Part shown: positions 44,295-52,333 of the stretch, in pieces | Numbering within the stretch: position 1 is the first letter of the stretch | Layout: every line of letters begins with the position of its first letter | NCBI GenBank assembly: GCA_963781265.1 | Contig: CAWAFH010000013.1 | Location: forward strand, 56,719-120,718 | Direction of reading: 5' to 3' | DNA from: WHSW01 sp963781265 | Lineage (GTDB): Bacteria > Actinomycetota > Thermoleophilia > Solirubrobacterales > 70-9 | Length of the DNA stretch: 64,000 nt | Position numbers and translations under genes: made by a program | Notes under the pieces: generated by a model | What the model saw: only the letters and a program-made list of their open reading frames with translations | The model's database searches: none | Told to the model about the DNA's origin: nothing

Positions 44295-44592
44295 CTACTC
44301 CGACAGCCCGGCGGCTTCGAGGGCTTCGGGCCGATGTTCGTACTCATCTATGCGCAGAACCTTGCCGTCGCGCAGGATGTAGACCTCATAGAAGCGGGTG
44401 TCGACTTCGACCCCGCTCGCTCGACCACGGCCGTGGAATCGAACGGCCAGGAACACCCGGTCTCCGTGCCCGATCACCTCCTCGAGGGTTGTCTCGGCGC
44501 TCTCCCAGGCCTCGTTCCAGCGTTTGTAGTTCGCCAGCACGGCGTCGTTGCCGTACACGACACCGTCCTCCAAGGTGACCACCACTATGTGA
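44295..44592 (-). pseudogene. SnoaL-like gene, 5' end removed by IS30-type insertion (unit 1)
   Basis: The C-terminal two thirds remain: TLEDGVVYGNDAVLANYKRW, RVFLAVRFHGRGRASGVEVD, ending ALEAAGLSE. Upstream of about 44592 the frame runs into the left end of the insertion element. The missing first 30-40 codons are not found beyond the other end of the element, so insertion was accompanied by loss or later rearrangement. Confidence 0.75.
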
Positions 44593-45940
44593 GGCGGTCT
44601 CAAACCACCGCCGCACCACCGAAGAGAGTCAGCGACTCGCTGACCGACGAAGGAGGTGCGGTGATGCCGAAGGGCTACGCGATGGCCGCGGCCACAAAGG
44701 ACGGGATCTGGGAGCTGCGAGCGCTGGGCCTGAGCGATCGCGAGGTCGGCCGCAGGCTCGGCCTTCCGCTGGGGAGCGTGAGCAACCACCTGGCGAGAGC
44801 GGGAGGCATCCGGCCGAGGGCCCGCCGGCGCTCAGAGCGCTGCCTGAGCTTCGACGAGCGCGAGGAGGTCTCGCGCGGAATCGCCCGCGGCCACTCGGCG
44901 CGCCGGATCGCCCGGACCCTGGGGCGTTCACACACGACGATCGCCCGTGAAATCGACCGCTGCGGCGGCCGGCGGCGCTACCGCGCCCACGCCGCCGACC
45001 GCGAAGCCTGGCGCCGGGCGCGCCGATGGCGACCGACCAAGCTCGAGCTCAGTCCCGAGCTGCGCCGGGTGGTCTGCGAGCGGCTTCAAAAGGACCACTC
45101 TCCCCAACAGATCGCGGGCTGGCTTCGGATCGAATACCCCGACAATGAGGCGATGCAGGTCTCCCACGAGACGATCTACCGAGCGCTCTATGTCCAAGCG
45201 AGGGGGACGCTAAAGCGCGAGCTCACCCAGCACCTGCGCCGAGGCCGCTCGAGGCGCTATGCCCGCTCGCAGTCGTCAAAGCGCCAGGGCCAGGGCAAGA
45301 TCGTCGAGATGGTGATGATCTCCGAGCGCCCGCCCGAGGTCGAAGACCGAGCGGTCCCCGGCCACTGGGAGGGCGACCTGCTGATCGGCACGAAAAACAA
45401 CGCGATCGCGACCCTGGTCGAGCGCTCCACCCGCTATTGCCAACTGGTCGCCCTGCACGAGGGCCCCGGCACCGAGGCGGTCGCCGACGCGCTCAAGCAG
45501 AGCATCACGACCCTGCCCGCCCAGTTGCGCCGTTCGCTGACCTGGGATCAGGGCTCAGAGATGTCAGAGCACCGGCGCTTCAGCGTCGAGACCGGCGTCG
45601 ACGTCTACTTCTGCGATCCCCGAAGCCCCTGGCAGCGGGGCTCCAACGAGAACACCAACGGGCTGCTTCGCCAGTACTTCCCGAAGGGCAAGAGCCTCGA
45701 GGGAGTGAGCCAGGAGCGCCTCGACGAAGTCGCCGACAAGCTCAACACCCGCCCGCGCGAGACGCTCGGCTTTCGGACCCCAGCCGAGAAGCTCGCCGAG
45801 CTGATCGAGGGCTTCGGGGAGGCCGACTCCGAGCGCTGACTCGCTACGGCCTGGGGCCTTCGCTCGACAGCGCTCGAACCTGATGGAAGGATGCGAGACG
45901 TCAAGGGGTGGTGCATTGACCGGTTGAGGTCAAGACGAAA
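44590..45940 (+). mobile_element. IS30-family insertion sequence
   Basis: Transposase gene flanked by imperfect inverted ends: GGTCTCAAACCACC...GCACCACC near 44600-44625 and GGTGGTGCATTGACCGGTTG near 45907-45926 (reverse complement of the left end at reduced identity). Exact edges and target duplication cannot be fixed by eye. It lies in a SnoaL gene. Confidence 0.7.
44664..45839 (+). CDS. IS30-family transposase
   Basis: 391 residues from ATG after AAGGAGG. Two N-terminal HTH units: LSDREVGRRLGLPLGSVSNH and GHSARRIARTLGRSHTTIAR. DDE catalytic core: first Asp in GHWEGDLLIGTKNNA, second in LTWDQGSEMSEH, Glu in SPWQRGSNENTNGLLRQYFP, as in all IS30 enzymes. The gene looks intact, so the element may still move. 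Two-step copy/paste through a circle is the family mechanism. Confidence 0.95.
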   Translation: MPKGYAMAAATKDGIWELRALGLSDREVGRRLGLPLGSVSNHLARAGGIRPRARRRSERCLSFDEREEVSRGIARGHSARRIARTLGRSHTTIAREIDRCGGRRRYRAHAADREAWRRARRWRPTKLELSPELRRVVCERLQKDHSPQQIAGWLRIEYPDNEAMQVSHETIYRALYVQARGTLKRELTQHLRRGRSRRYARSQSSKRQGQGKIVEMVMISERPPEVEDRAVPGHWEGDLLIGTKNNAIATLVERSTRYCQLVALHEGPGTEAVADALKQSITTLPAQLRRSLTWDQGSEMSEHRRFSVETGVDVYFCDPRSPWQRGSNENTNGLLRQYFPKGKSLEGVSQERLDEVADKLNTRPRETLGFRTPAEKLAELIEGFGEADSER

Positions 45941-45941
45941 A

Positions 45942-46044
45942 GCGATAGTCCGCACTCAGACCGGCAGGCGTACTCGCTCGACAATCCGTGCGTCGTAGCG
46001 AGAAACGAATTGGGCCACCTATTGGATCTCGCTACGACGTACGA
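45942..46044. repeat. flipped-core palindrome, copy 1
   Basis: Arms CCGTGCGTCGTAGCGAGA (45986-46003) and TCTCGCTACGACGTACG (46027-46043) enclose a 23-base core beginning AACGAATTGGGCC. A left flank of about 44 bases (ACCGGCAGGCGTACTCGCTC) is shared, same orientation, with copies 2 and 3. The core is the reverse complement of the copy 2 core (20 of 23). Confidence 0.8.
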
Positions 46045-46200
46045 GCCTAGGGCGTTGAGGCTGGCCCCCGACGTCAGGGCCTGCGTCGAGATGATGAGCG
46101 GGGCGATCTGGGTCAAAGACCAGCTCGAGCTCGCGGGTTGGGAGGTGCAGGTCGCTCACGCGCGCAAGGTCAGAGACATCGCCCCGCTTGCCTGCAAGCG
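46045..46200 (+). pseudogene. IS110-family transposase remnant
   Basis: The translation LAPDVRACVEMMSGAIWVKD followed by QLELAGWEVQVAHARKVRDI and APLACK matches the DEDD RuvC-like N-terminal domain of IS110 transposases. Homology ends abruptly at CK, where intact enzymes continue with a TDRxDA motif. The next 350 bases hold only short scrambled frames. Both sides are bordered by copies of the flipped-core palindrome. Confidence 0.6.
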
Positions 46201-46529
46201 TCACGGGAGAGGCGGCAGCCCCAACGTTCTCGGAGTTGCGGAAGCAGCTGGAGACTGCCGGACTCGACCTCAATCACGCCGTGTTCTCGCCCTTGCCATT
46301 CCTACAAGCGCATTGGGCGCCCGGTCCCTCACAGGGCGACGCGCACAAGCGGCTCTGGCAGAGCCCGTCGCTCCCGCGCCAAACTCGCATCGATACCGCC
46401 GTATTGCGCGCGGGTCTGCAGCCACTGCCCTGAGGACCATGCGACGTCGAGCGTTACGCTCCATGGCAGCCTTGAACGGTTCGCGCCAGCGGCGCACCTC
46501 GCAAGCGCCGCTAGCGCTTTCGCGTGAAC

Positions 46530-46632
46530 GCGGAAGTCTGCTCTCAGGCCGGCAGCCTTGTCCGCTCGACTATCCGTGCGTCGTAGCGAGATCCGATACG
46601 TGGCCCGATTCGTTTCTCGCTACGACGCACGG
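46530..46632. repeat. flipped-core palindrome, copy 2
   Basis: Perfect 18-bp arms CCGTGCGTCGTAGCGAGA (46574-46591) and TCTCGCTACGACGCACGG (46615-46632) enclose core TCCGATACGTGGCCCGATTC GTT, inverted relative to copies 1 and 3, while the left flank (GGCCGGCAGCCTTGTCCGCT) keeps the same orientation. The stretch 46633-46886 after it holds no gene. Confidence 0.85.
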
Positions 46633-46886
46633 ATTCACGCAGGACCGTCGCTACCGCACTTCGCGCGAAGGAGGAGCGACGGCGCCCGAGACTTTCGCGG
46701 CTCGTCCCATGGCCGCAGTGAGCGCCTCGCTCGAGGCACCTCTCTTCACGCTGAAATCAGCACGCTGTGACGGACCCGCTGGGGTCCGACAACTCGGACG
46801 GCTGGGACAGCCGATTGACGCTCGGGCGGTGGCACGCTCGGGTTCCCGCGCTTCCGTCCGACGTCGGGAGCCGGCTCGGACGATGC

Positions 46887-47267
46887 TTAGATGCTGACCC
46901 TGGCGGCGCAGCGCTCGCCGCTCTGCTTGTTGCGAGCGGTGCCGGTGATCGTGTCGGTTCCGGCTTGATCGCTGATCCGGCGCTCGATCGAGAAGGAGCC
47001 GCTCGGGGCGTGGGTCCGGGCGGTGTCGCGGACGACGACGTCGGAGCCATCCTTGATCTTCACCTTCCACGGGACACCGTTCCGATTCTGATCGACCTCG
47101 AACTCGACCTCGAGGCCGCCGTCGTCGGGCTTCACCTTGATCTTCGAGCTGCTGCCGCCGGTGCACTCACCGGCCTGTCGGATGTCGTCGTCGCTCGCCG
47201 ATGACGCGGCCGGCACGGCCATGGTGGCTGCGGCCGCCGCGGCTGCAATCCAGATACTCCGCTTCAT
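46887..47267 (-). CDS. secreted hypothetical protein
   Basis: 126 residues. Signal peptide MKRSIWIAAAAAAATMAVPA with cleavage near ASSA. The mature part is strand-rich with two Cys (GECTGGSSSK near the start and ERCAARVSI at the end), probably one disulfide. No family recognised. The start fits ATG 47267, and the promoter region carries two palindromes shared with the divergent His-rich gene. Confidence 0.7.
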   Translation of the reverse strand: MKRSIWIAAAAAAATMAVPAASSASDDDIRQAGECTGGSSSKIKVKPDDGGLEVEFEVDQNRNGVPWKVKIKDGSDVVVRDTARTHAPSGSFSIERRISDQAGTDTITGTARNKQSGERCAARVSI

Positions 47268-47339
47268 GTCTAGTCCTCGATTCGGGTTGGGTACGCCCGA
47301 GACCATGGCCCACCCTCAGTCGAGCTTTCAATGCGACCT

Positions 47340-47379
47340 TGGTCCTAGGACCAGGCACGGCTGAAACGTCCTAAGACCA
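47340..47379. promoter_or_regulatory. paired palindromic operators
   Basis: TGGTCCTAGGACCA at 47340-47353 is a perfect 14-base palindrome. GTCCTAAGACCA at 47368-47379 is a second, less perfect copy of the same site (reads TTGGTCTTAGGAC on the other strand). They lie between two divergent secreted-protein genes next to a NarL/LuxR response regulator, whose family binds such dyads. Confidence 0.6.
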
Positions 47380-47450
47380 ACGTCCCCTTGAAAGGCGGAC
47401 CCCGGGACCTCCACTGTCGAGGTGTAAGCGATTTCGATGGAGGTAACTCA

Positions 47451-47672
47451 ATGCGAAGGAACATGATTGGAGCGAACGCGCTCGCCGCTGCTGTGGCGGC
47501 GCTTGCGATTGCGGGCAGCGCGGCCTGGGCGAGCAACGGGGCAGACGATGCCCCGGGCCACCAGCATCACCACGGCGGCCACCATCACGGCCACCATCAC
47601 GGCAACGGTGCCGACGACAACGGCCACCACGGCGGCGGCCACGGCGCCGACGATCCAGCCGGGCACCACTAA
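47451..47672 (+). CDS. His-rich secreted peptide
   Basis: 73 residues from ATG behind GGAGG. Signal peptide (ALAAAVAALAIAGSAAWA) is followed by a mature part of about 43 residues with nearly half His and many Gly and Asp (HQHHHGGHHHGHHHG, GHHGGGHGADDPAGHH). Such peptides bind Zn, Ni, Co or Cu and buffer metals outside the membrane. It is next to a two-component system, which may respond to metal or envelope stress. Confidence 0.8.
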   Translation: MRRNMIGANALAAAVAALAIAGSAAWASNGADDAPGHQHHHGGHHHGHHHGNGADDNGHHGGGHGADDPAGHH

Positions 47673-47682
47673 CCCGGAGCGC

Positions 47683-48315
47683 TCAGACGGGCTCGTCGGC
47701 AATTCCGTGCCGGCGGGCCCAGATCGCAGCCTGGGTGCGGTCGGTGACCCCGATCTGCTGATAGACGCGGGTTAGGTGCGCCTTGACCGTCTTCTCACTG
47801 ATCTCCAGGCGGCGCGCGATCAACTTGTTCGGCAGCCCCTCGGCAACGAGGGCCAGCACCTCACGCTCGCGTTTGCTCAGGTCCGGAGCCTGCGAGCTTT
47901 CGGTGCGTGCGGCGAGCAGCGCCCCGGCCGCCTTCGGCGACATCGGCGACTCGCCTCGAGCGGCGGCCCGGATTGCGCGGCGCAGTTCCTCCGGTTCCGT
48001 GTCCTTGAGCAGATAGCCGAGGGCGCCGGCATCGAGCGCCGCGAGCACGCGATCGCGCTCGGCGAAGGACGTCAGGGCGACGATCCGGGCTTTCGCCCCC
48101 GAGGCAACGATCTGCCGGGTCGCCTCGACCCCGTCCACCCCGGGCATCGAGAGATCCATCAAGACCACATCGGGGGACTCCCGCTCGATCAGCTCGATCG
48201 CCTCGCCGGCGTCGGCCGCCGTGCCGATAACGTCGATCCCGGAGTCCGTCTCGAGCAGTTCCTCGAGGCCCGCCCGCACGAGCGCGTGATCGTCGACGAT
48301 CACGACCCTGATCAT
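47683..48315 (-). CDS. NarL/LuxR-family response regulator
   Basis: 210 residues. Receiver: acidic pocket VVIVDDHALVRAG, phosphoacceptor Asp in DVVLMDLSMPG (near 54), Thr/Ser in IVALTSFAE and Lys in YLLKDTE. C-terminal GerE HTH: LSKREREVLALVAEGLPNKL, IARRLEISEKTVKAHLTRVY. ATG overlaps the kinase stop as ATGA. The palindromes at 47340-47379 are probable targets. Confidence 0.93.
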   Translation of the reverse strand: MIRVVIVDDHALVRAGLEELLETDSGIDVIGTAADAGEAIELIERESPDVVLMDLSMPGVDGVEATRQIVASGAKARIVALTSFAERDRVLAALDAGALGYLLKDTEPEELRRAIRAAARGESPMSPKAAGALLAARTESSQAPDLSKREREVLALVAEGLPNKLIARRLEISEKTVKAHLTRVYQQIGVTDRTQAAIWARRHGIADEPV

Positions 48316-49658
48316 CGCAGCGGTGCCTCCAGCGTGACCGTCGTCCCGCGGCCCGTGCTCGACTCGATCTCCAGCCTCCCGCCGGCGTCGGAGGCGAGGT
48401 CGCGAAGCAGCCGCAGGCCGAGGTGTCCCTCGCTCTGACGGGCGAGTGCCTGCTCGGGCGAGAACCCGTCGCCATCGTCGCGCACGACGAGGCGCACCGA
48501 CGGACCCTCCCGGAACGCCCTGACCTCGACGTGCCGGGCCCGAGAGTGAGCCACCGCGTTGCGAATGGCCTCCTGGCCGACCCGGAACACGAGCGCCTCG
48601 GCCTCGTCGGGCAGGTCGAGGCCGGGCTCGAGCGCGAGATCGGTTTCGACTCCGCGCTCCTCGAGGGGAGTCAGCAGATCGGCGAGCGCACTCTCCAGGC
48701 CGGCGTCGCGGACGCGGGGTGGATAGATCTCGACCAGCATGCTGCGCAGAGTGCGGACGGCGCCGCGGCATGTGGTCGCCGCTTTCACGAGCGCCGCTTT
48801 CGCGCCGTTCGCGGCCTCGGGCGTCCGCTCTCCGAGTGCGCTGAGCGAGAAGGCGGCGGCGGACAAGTCCTGGAGGATCCCATCATGGAGGTCACCGGCG
48901 ATCCGCCGCCGTTCCAGCTCGGAGGCATCGAGCGCTCGGCGCAGGAGGGTTTCGCGCCGATCGTGCTCGCGGCGAAGGCGTCGTGCCAGCGACCATGCGA
49001 GCGGCACGAGCAACACCGCGACCGCGACGAGGGCTCCGATCAGAGCCGGTGCAAACCGACCGAGTAGGTCCGAGCCGCTGGCAGCGACCGAGCTGAACCG
49101 TTGATAGGTCTCGAACAGGAGCGGGCGTCCGCCCGGGACCTCGACCGGGAGGTAGACCTCGAGCAGCTCTCCATGTCCGCGATCGAAACGGTTCTCCGGC
49201 TGCGCCAGATCGCTGAGCTCGGCATCGACCTTGCCGCCAGCGAGCGCCTCGAGCTCATCGTCACCGAGCTCGTATCGCGTGCCGATCAACCGCGGCTCGT
49301 CCGAATAGATGATCCGTCCGTTAGCTGTCCAGATCTTGACCCGAATCACATCCGGGCTCAGAACGCGCTCACGGACGATCCGGTCGATCTGGCGGCGCGC
49401 TTCGGGGTCACCGGCGAGCAGTCCGCGGTCGATCGCGGGCTGGACGGCACTGCGGGCCAAGACCTCGGTCACCTGCTTGGCCTGGTCGATCGCCTCGGAT
49501 TCGCTGACGTTGCGGAGGATCAGCGCCGCGATGCCGGCGAGCGCCGCCAGCGCGATCACCGCGGCGACCGTGAACTTGAGCACCTCGGCGAGGACCGATG
49601 GTGGCGCGTCGGCGCCGACCTGGCTCTCCCTCCGGGAACGAGAAAATGGCCGCCTCAC
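48312..49658 (-). CDS. sensor histidine kinase (HisKA_3, NarX/DesK type)
   Basis: 448 residues. Two membrane helices (FTVAAVIALAALAGIAALIL, about 30-50, and LIGALVAVAVLLVPLAWSLA, about 205-225) bracket an extracellular sensor of about 150 residues. H-box RRRIAGDLHDGILQDL near residue 257, N-box QEAIRNAVAHSRA, G-boxes DDGDGF and GHLGLRLL. It phosphorylates the downstream regulator. GTG start. Signal unknown; neighbours suggest metal or envelope stress. Confidence 0.93.
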   Translation of the reverse strand: MRRPFSRSRRESQVGADAPPSVLAEVLKFTVAAVIALAALAGIAALILRNVSESEAIDQAKQVTEVLARSAVQPAIDRGLLAGDPEARRQIDRIVRERVLSPDVIRVKIWTANGRIIYSDEPRLIGTRYELGDDELEALAGGKVDAELSDLAQPENRFDRGHGELLEVYLPVEVPGGRPLLFETYQRFSSVAASGSDLLGRFAPALIGALVAVAVLLVPLAWSLARRLRREHDRRETLLRRALDASELERRRIAGDLHDGILQDLSAAAFSLSALGERTPEAANGAKAALVKAATTCRGAVRTLRSMLVEIYPPRVRDAGLESALADLLTPLEERGVETDLALEPGLDLPDEAEALVFRVGQEAIRNAVAHSRARHVEVRAFREGPSVRLVVRDDGDGFSPEQALARQSEGHLGLRLLRDLASDAGGRLEIESSTGRGTTVTLEAPLR

Positions 49659-49668
49659 CGGTCGAACC

Positions 49669-49728
49669 GTAACCGCCTAGCCGTCGGCACCCGAGCCGGT
49701 TCGGCGGTTACGCCCTGAGCGCGCTCAG
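49669..49728. promoter_or_regulatory. inverted repeat and palindrome upstream of the kinase
   Basis: GTAACCGCC (49669-49677) faces GGCGGTTAC (49703-49711) across 25 bases, and CTGAGCGCGCTCAG (49715-49728) is a perfect 14-base palindrome. They lie between the HPF stop and the kinase start; either may end HPF transcription or control the kinase. Confidence 0.4.
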
Positions 49729-49822
49729 CCCGCGACCGCCGGCGGGGTGAGGATGCCTGAGCGCGATCTGGTTCTTCGCGTTCGCCCGAAGCCTGCGGAC
49801 GACGTACCTCCTGCCCTGTCGG

Positions 49823-50596
49823 CTACCGGGCCGGCTCGATCAGGCCGTAGTGGCCGTCGTAGCGCGTGTAGATCACGTTGCCGCGGCCGCTCGCGGCATC
49901 GGTGAAGTACATGAACCGATGGTTGAGGATGTTCATCTCCGCTACCGCGTCCTCGAGTCTGGTCGCCCCGCCCATCCGACTCTCCTCGTGGACGATCCCG
50001 GCGCTCTCGCCAGACCAGCCGATCCCGGTCGGTCCGATAACGCCGAGTCGGCCGTCGTCGCGGTGGTACGCGACGGCGTCGGCGCGGGTCTCGCGCTCGA
50101 TGAACAGGTAGAAGTCGTGATCGAGGAACTCCATCTCCTCGGCGGCTTCGGCGGTGGTGAGCGGGTCGGTGGCGAAGGTCTTGCGCCGGACTATCTCTCG
50201 CTCCTCCGGCGCTCGCGGGAAGTAGTCGGGACGGTTGGTGGCGAAGCTGGAATGCCGCCACTCGCCCGCCTTGCGCTCGGTCGGACGGCGGGCCTGGTCG
50301 GTGCGACGGTCGACGAAGTTCCGCAGCTGCCGCTCGAGCCGCTGAGTGAGGCTGTTAACCGCTGCGATCGGATCGACGTCGGCGACCTTCGCCCGGATCA
50401 TCGGGCCATTCAGGTCGATCTCGCCCTCGGCCCGGGCGGAGCGCTCGATCCGCGGGTTCGCTTCCTGGACGAGCACGACTCGAGCACCGAGGACCGGGAT
50501 CTCGACGAGTCGGTCCAGCGCCCCGACCTTCTCCCTCGCGAGCTCGCGCGCCTCACCCGGGACGTCGCCTCTCATCGTCACGTCGACCTGAATCAT
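49823..50596 (-). CDS. hpf: long ribosome hibernation promoting factor (HPF) with doubled C-terminal domain
   Basis: 257 residues. N-terminal S30AE fold: MIQVDVTMRGDVPGEARELA, VVLVQEANPRIERSARAEGE, DPIAAVNSLTQRLERQLRNF. Two S30AE C-terminal domains follow: TFATDPLTTAEAAEEMEFLD then RLGVIGPTGIG, and LEDAVAEMNILNHRFMYFTD then HYGLIEPAR. Doubled tails are seen in some actinobacterial long HPFs. It makes inactive 100S ribosome dimers in stationary phase or dormancy. ATG 50596. Confidence 0.88.
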   Translation of the reverse strand: MIQVDVTMRGDVPGEARELAREKVGALDRLVEIPVLGARVVLVQEANPRIERSARAEGEIDLNGPMIRAKVADVDPIAAVNSLTQRLERQLRNFVDRRTDQARRPTERKAGEWRHSSFATNRPDYFPRAPEEREIVRRKTFATDPLTTAEAAEEMEFLDHDFYLFIERETRADAVAYHRDDGRLGVIGPTGIGWSGESAGIVHEESRMGGATRLEDAVAEMNILNHRFMYFTDAASGRGNVIYTRYDGHYGLIEPAR

Positions 50597-51262
50597 CCCT
50601 CCAACTGCCTCTTTACCTCGTCGTTGCTCAGCTTCGCCAGGATCGAGTGGCTCGGCGGCCGATCGCAGGGTATCGGCCGACGGATGGCACCATTTAGGTC
50701 GCTCTCCGTCAGCGACGGGGACATCCTTGCGGGGGCCAGGGGCCCAGGCAGCTCGTGCACAGTCAGAGTCACGGGTAAATGGCCGGTCGCCGCTCCTTGA
50801 GCTTCATCGGTCCCAACTCTACGCCCGAGCCCCGCCGCGGCAGCACAAGTGGCCGCCCAGGCGCTCAACTGGCTGCACCGCTATCCGCGCCCTATGCGCC
50901 GCACCTCCTTCCGTGTGAGCGTGTTGCACAAACCCTCGCGAAATAGTCGCGGCGGAAGGACTCAGGCGCCCGAGACGCGCGGGCGCCGCGCTCGACAAGC
51001 AGACCGGCCCCTTCCAACCCCGAACTCAGGCTCGATTTCTAAAGAGACTGGAGATCGGCGCACATCGCCTCGCCGGAGGTTTGTGCGACAGGCTCGCGCG
51101 AGAGCGGAAGCGATGATCGGCGATCAGCCCGATAGGCGTGCTCGCTCGACAATCCGTGCGTCGTAGCGAGAACCGAATCGGGCCCCCGGCTATGTGAGAA
51201 TGGCCCGCTACGGCGGGCCGTTCTCGTTCAATGTGACACACAACGCACGCGCTGTGTATTGG
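50597..51262. other. 666-base gap with palindrome copy 3
   Basis: No convincing gene. At 51110-51195 lies copy 3 of the flipped-core palindrome: shared left flank (CCCGATAGGCGTGCTCGCTC), left arm CCGTGCGTCGTAGCGAGA (51154-51171) and core ACCGAATCGGGCC in the copy 1 orientation. The right arm is missing, replaced by the terminator at 51196-51225. A short minus-strand frame ending LAKLSNDEVKRQLEG just before the HPF start looks like chance or a relic. Confidence 0.6.
51196..51225 (-). terminator. 13-bp stem terminator
   Basis: GAGAATGGCCCGC, loop TACG, GCGGGCCGTTCTC: 13 pairs with one G-U. It is 37 bases past the stop of the minus-strand DUF1611 gene, so it likely ends the three-gene operon. 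Confidence 0.75.
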
Positions 51263-52333
51263 TCAGGGGTCGAGCCCGAGGCGCTCGGAGAGCATCCGGT
51301 CGAGCGGTTCCCGCGAGCCGGGTTGCAGGAAGTTGAGCGCGGAGAGCCCGGTGAGCTTCTCCACCAGTGCGATCCCGGCGTCGGTGCTGGCGGCGCGGCC
51401 CGAGACGAGGTCGGGTCGGCGGTCGAAGGCATCGACGACGCCCACGACGGCGTACGGATCGGAGGCGCAAACTACGAGCATTCCGAGGCGCGGCGCCAGC
51501 ACGCGAAGGACGGTCTCGCCGTTGTAGGGCTCGAGCGGCGAGGCCCCGGCCTCGGCAACCAGCACGTCCGGCTCCGTCGCCGCGATCGTGGCGAGCAGCT
51601 CGCGCAGGGCCTGCTCGTAGTCCGCGTCAGGCACCACCGTCCCTGGCAGCCCGACTCCCATGAAGTCGGTGACGTAGTCGGCTCCCGCATCCTCGAAGGC
51701 GAGGATGTCCTGGAGGCGGCCGACCCCCGTCAGCTTTGCGCCCGCCACCCGCAGCCCACGGCGCTTGAGCGACCGGATGATCTCCTTGCCGGCAACCGTC
51801 TTACCGGCGTCCATGGAAGTGCCGACGATGAGCACCACGGGCGCCGCGAGGTCGCGTTCCGGCGCCGTCACGAATTCGCGCATCGTCAGCTTGCGCCCGT
51901 CCCGCATCGCGTGCCCGCGGTAGCCCAGGTCCGCGAGCTGGTGGGTCCACTCAGAGAGCGACGTGCAGCGCCCGAACACGCACGCGGCGCTGAGCTGTTG
52001 CATGACGCCGTCCTCTCCGATTTCCTCCCAATCGCCCACTGCCTCGAGCGTGGCGGCGCGGTTCCCCAGTGCCCCAAGCGCCAGGTCCCCCGGGGCGATC
52101 CTGGCGATCCGGCCCGTCACGGTCTCCACCCGGCAGGGAAGCTCGCCCGTCTCCAGCACCTCCGCCACCACGTAGTCTCCCCTCGCCCAGTCCTCGCGAG
52201 GCAGCGGCTCGAAGCTGGGCGGGTTGGCTTCGAAGTCCGTGATCCTGGCGACCGAGCCGGCCATGATGCGGCGGCCAGCGCGCGCGTCCGCTGGGCGTCC
52301 CTGACCGTCTGCGATGCGTTCGGGCTGCCCCAT
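51263..52333 (-). CDS. DUF1611 family P-loop protein (DgcN-like)
   Basis: 356 residues. N-terminal domain (about 1-150) then a P-loop VLIVGTSMDAGKTVAGKEII and RSLKRRGLRVAGAKLTGVGR near 190, as in DUF1611 proteins. One DUF1611 member, DgcN, is an N-acetyltransferase of D-glutamate. Here an M20 peptidase lies directly upstream, translationally coupled by TGATG, so N-acyl amino acid turnover is a reasonable guess. The start is chosen for that coupling; a later ATG at 52264 is possible. Confidence 0.7.
   Translation of the reverse strand: MGQPERIADGQGRPADARAGRRIMAGSVARITDFEANPPSFEPLPREDWARGDYVVAEVLETGELPCRVETVTGRIARIAPGDLALGALGNRAATLEAVGDWEEIGEDGVMQQLSAACVFGRCTSLSEWTHQLADLGYRGHAMRDGRKLTMREFVTAPERDLAAPVVLIVGTSMDAGKTVAGKEIIRSLKRRGLRVAGAKLTGVGRLQDILAFEDAGADYVTDFMGVGLPGTVVPDADYEQALRELLATIAATEPDVLVAEAGASPLEPYNGETVLRVLAPRLGMLVVCASDPYAVVGVVDAFDRRPDLVSGRAASTDAGIALVEKLTGLSALNFLQPGSREPLDRMLSERLGLDP

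Noticed and set aside
50593..50868. Small frame overlapping the HPF start, ending LAKLSNDEVKRQLEG
   Set aside because: Only the last 16 residues look protein-like, vaguely like a pterin dehydratase start; the rest is biased. Probably chance.
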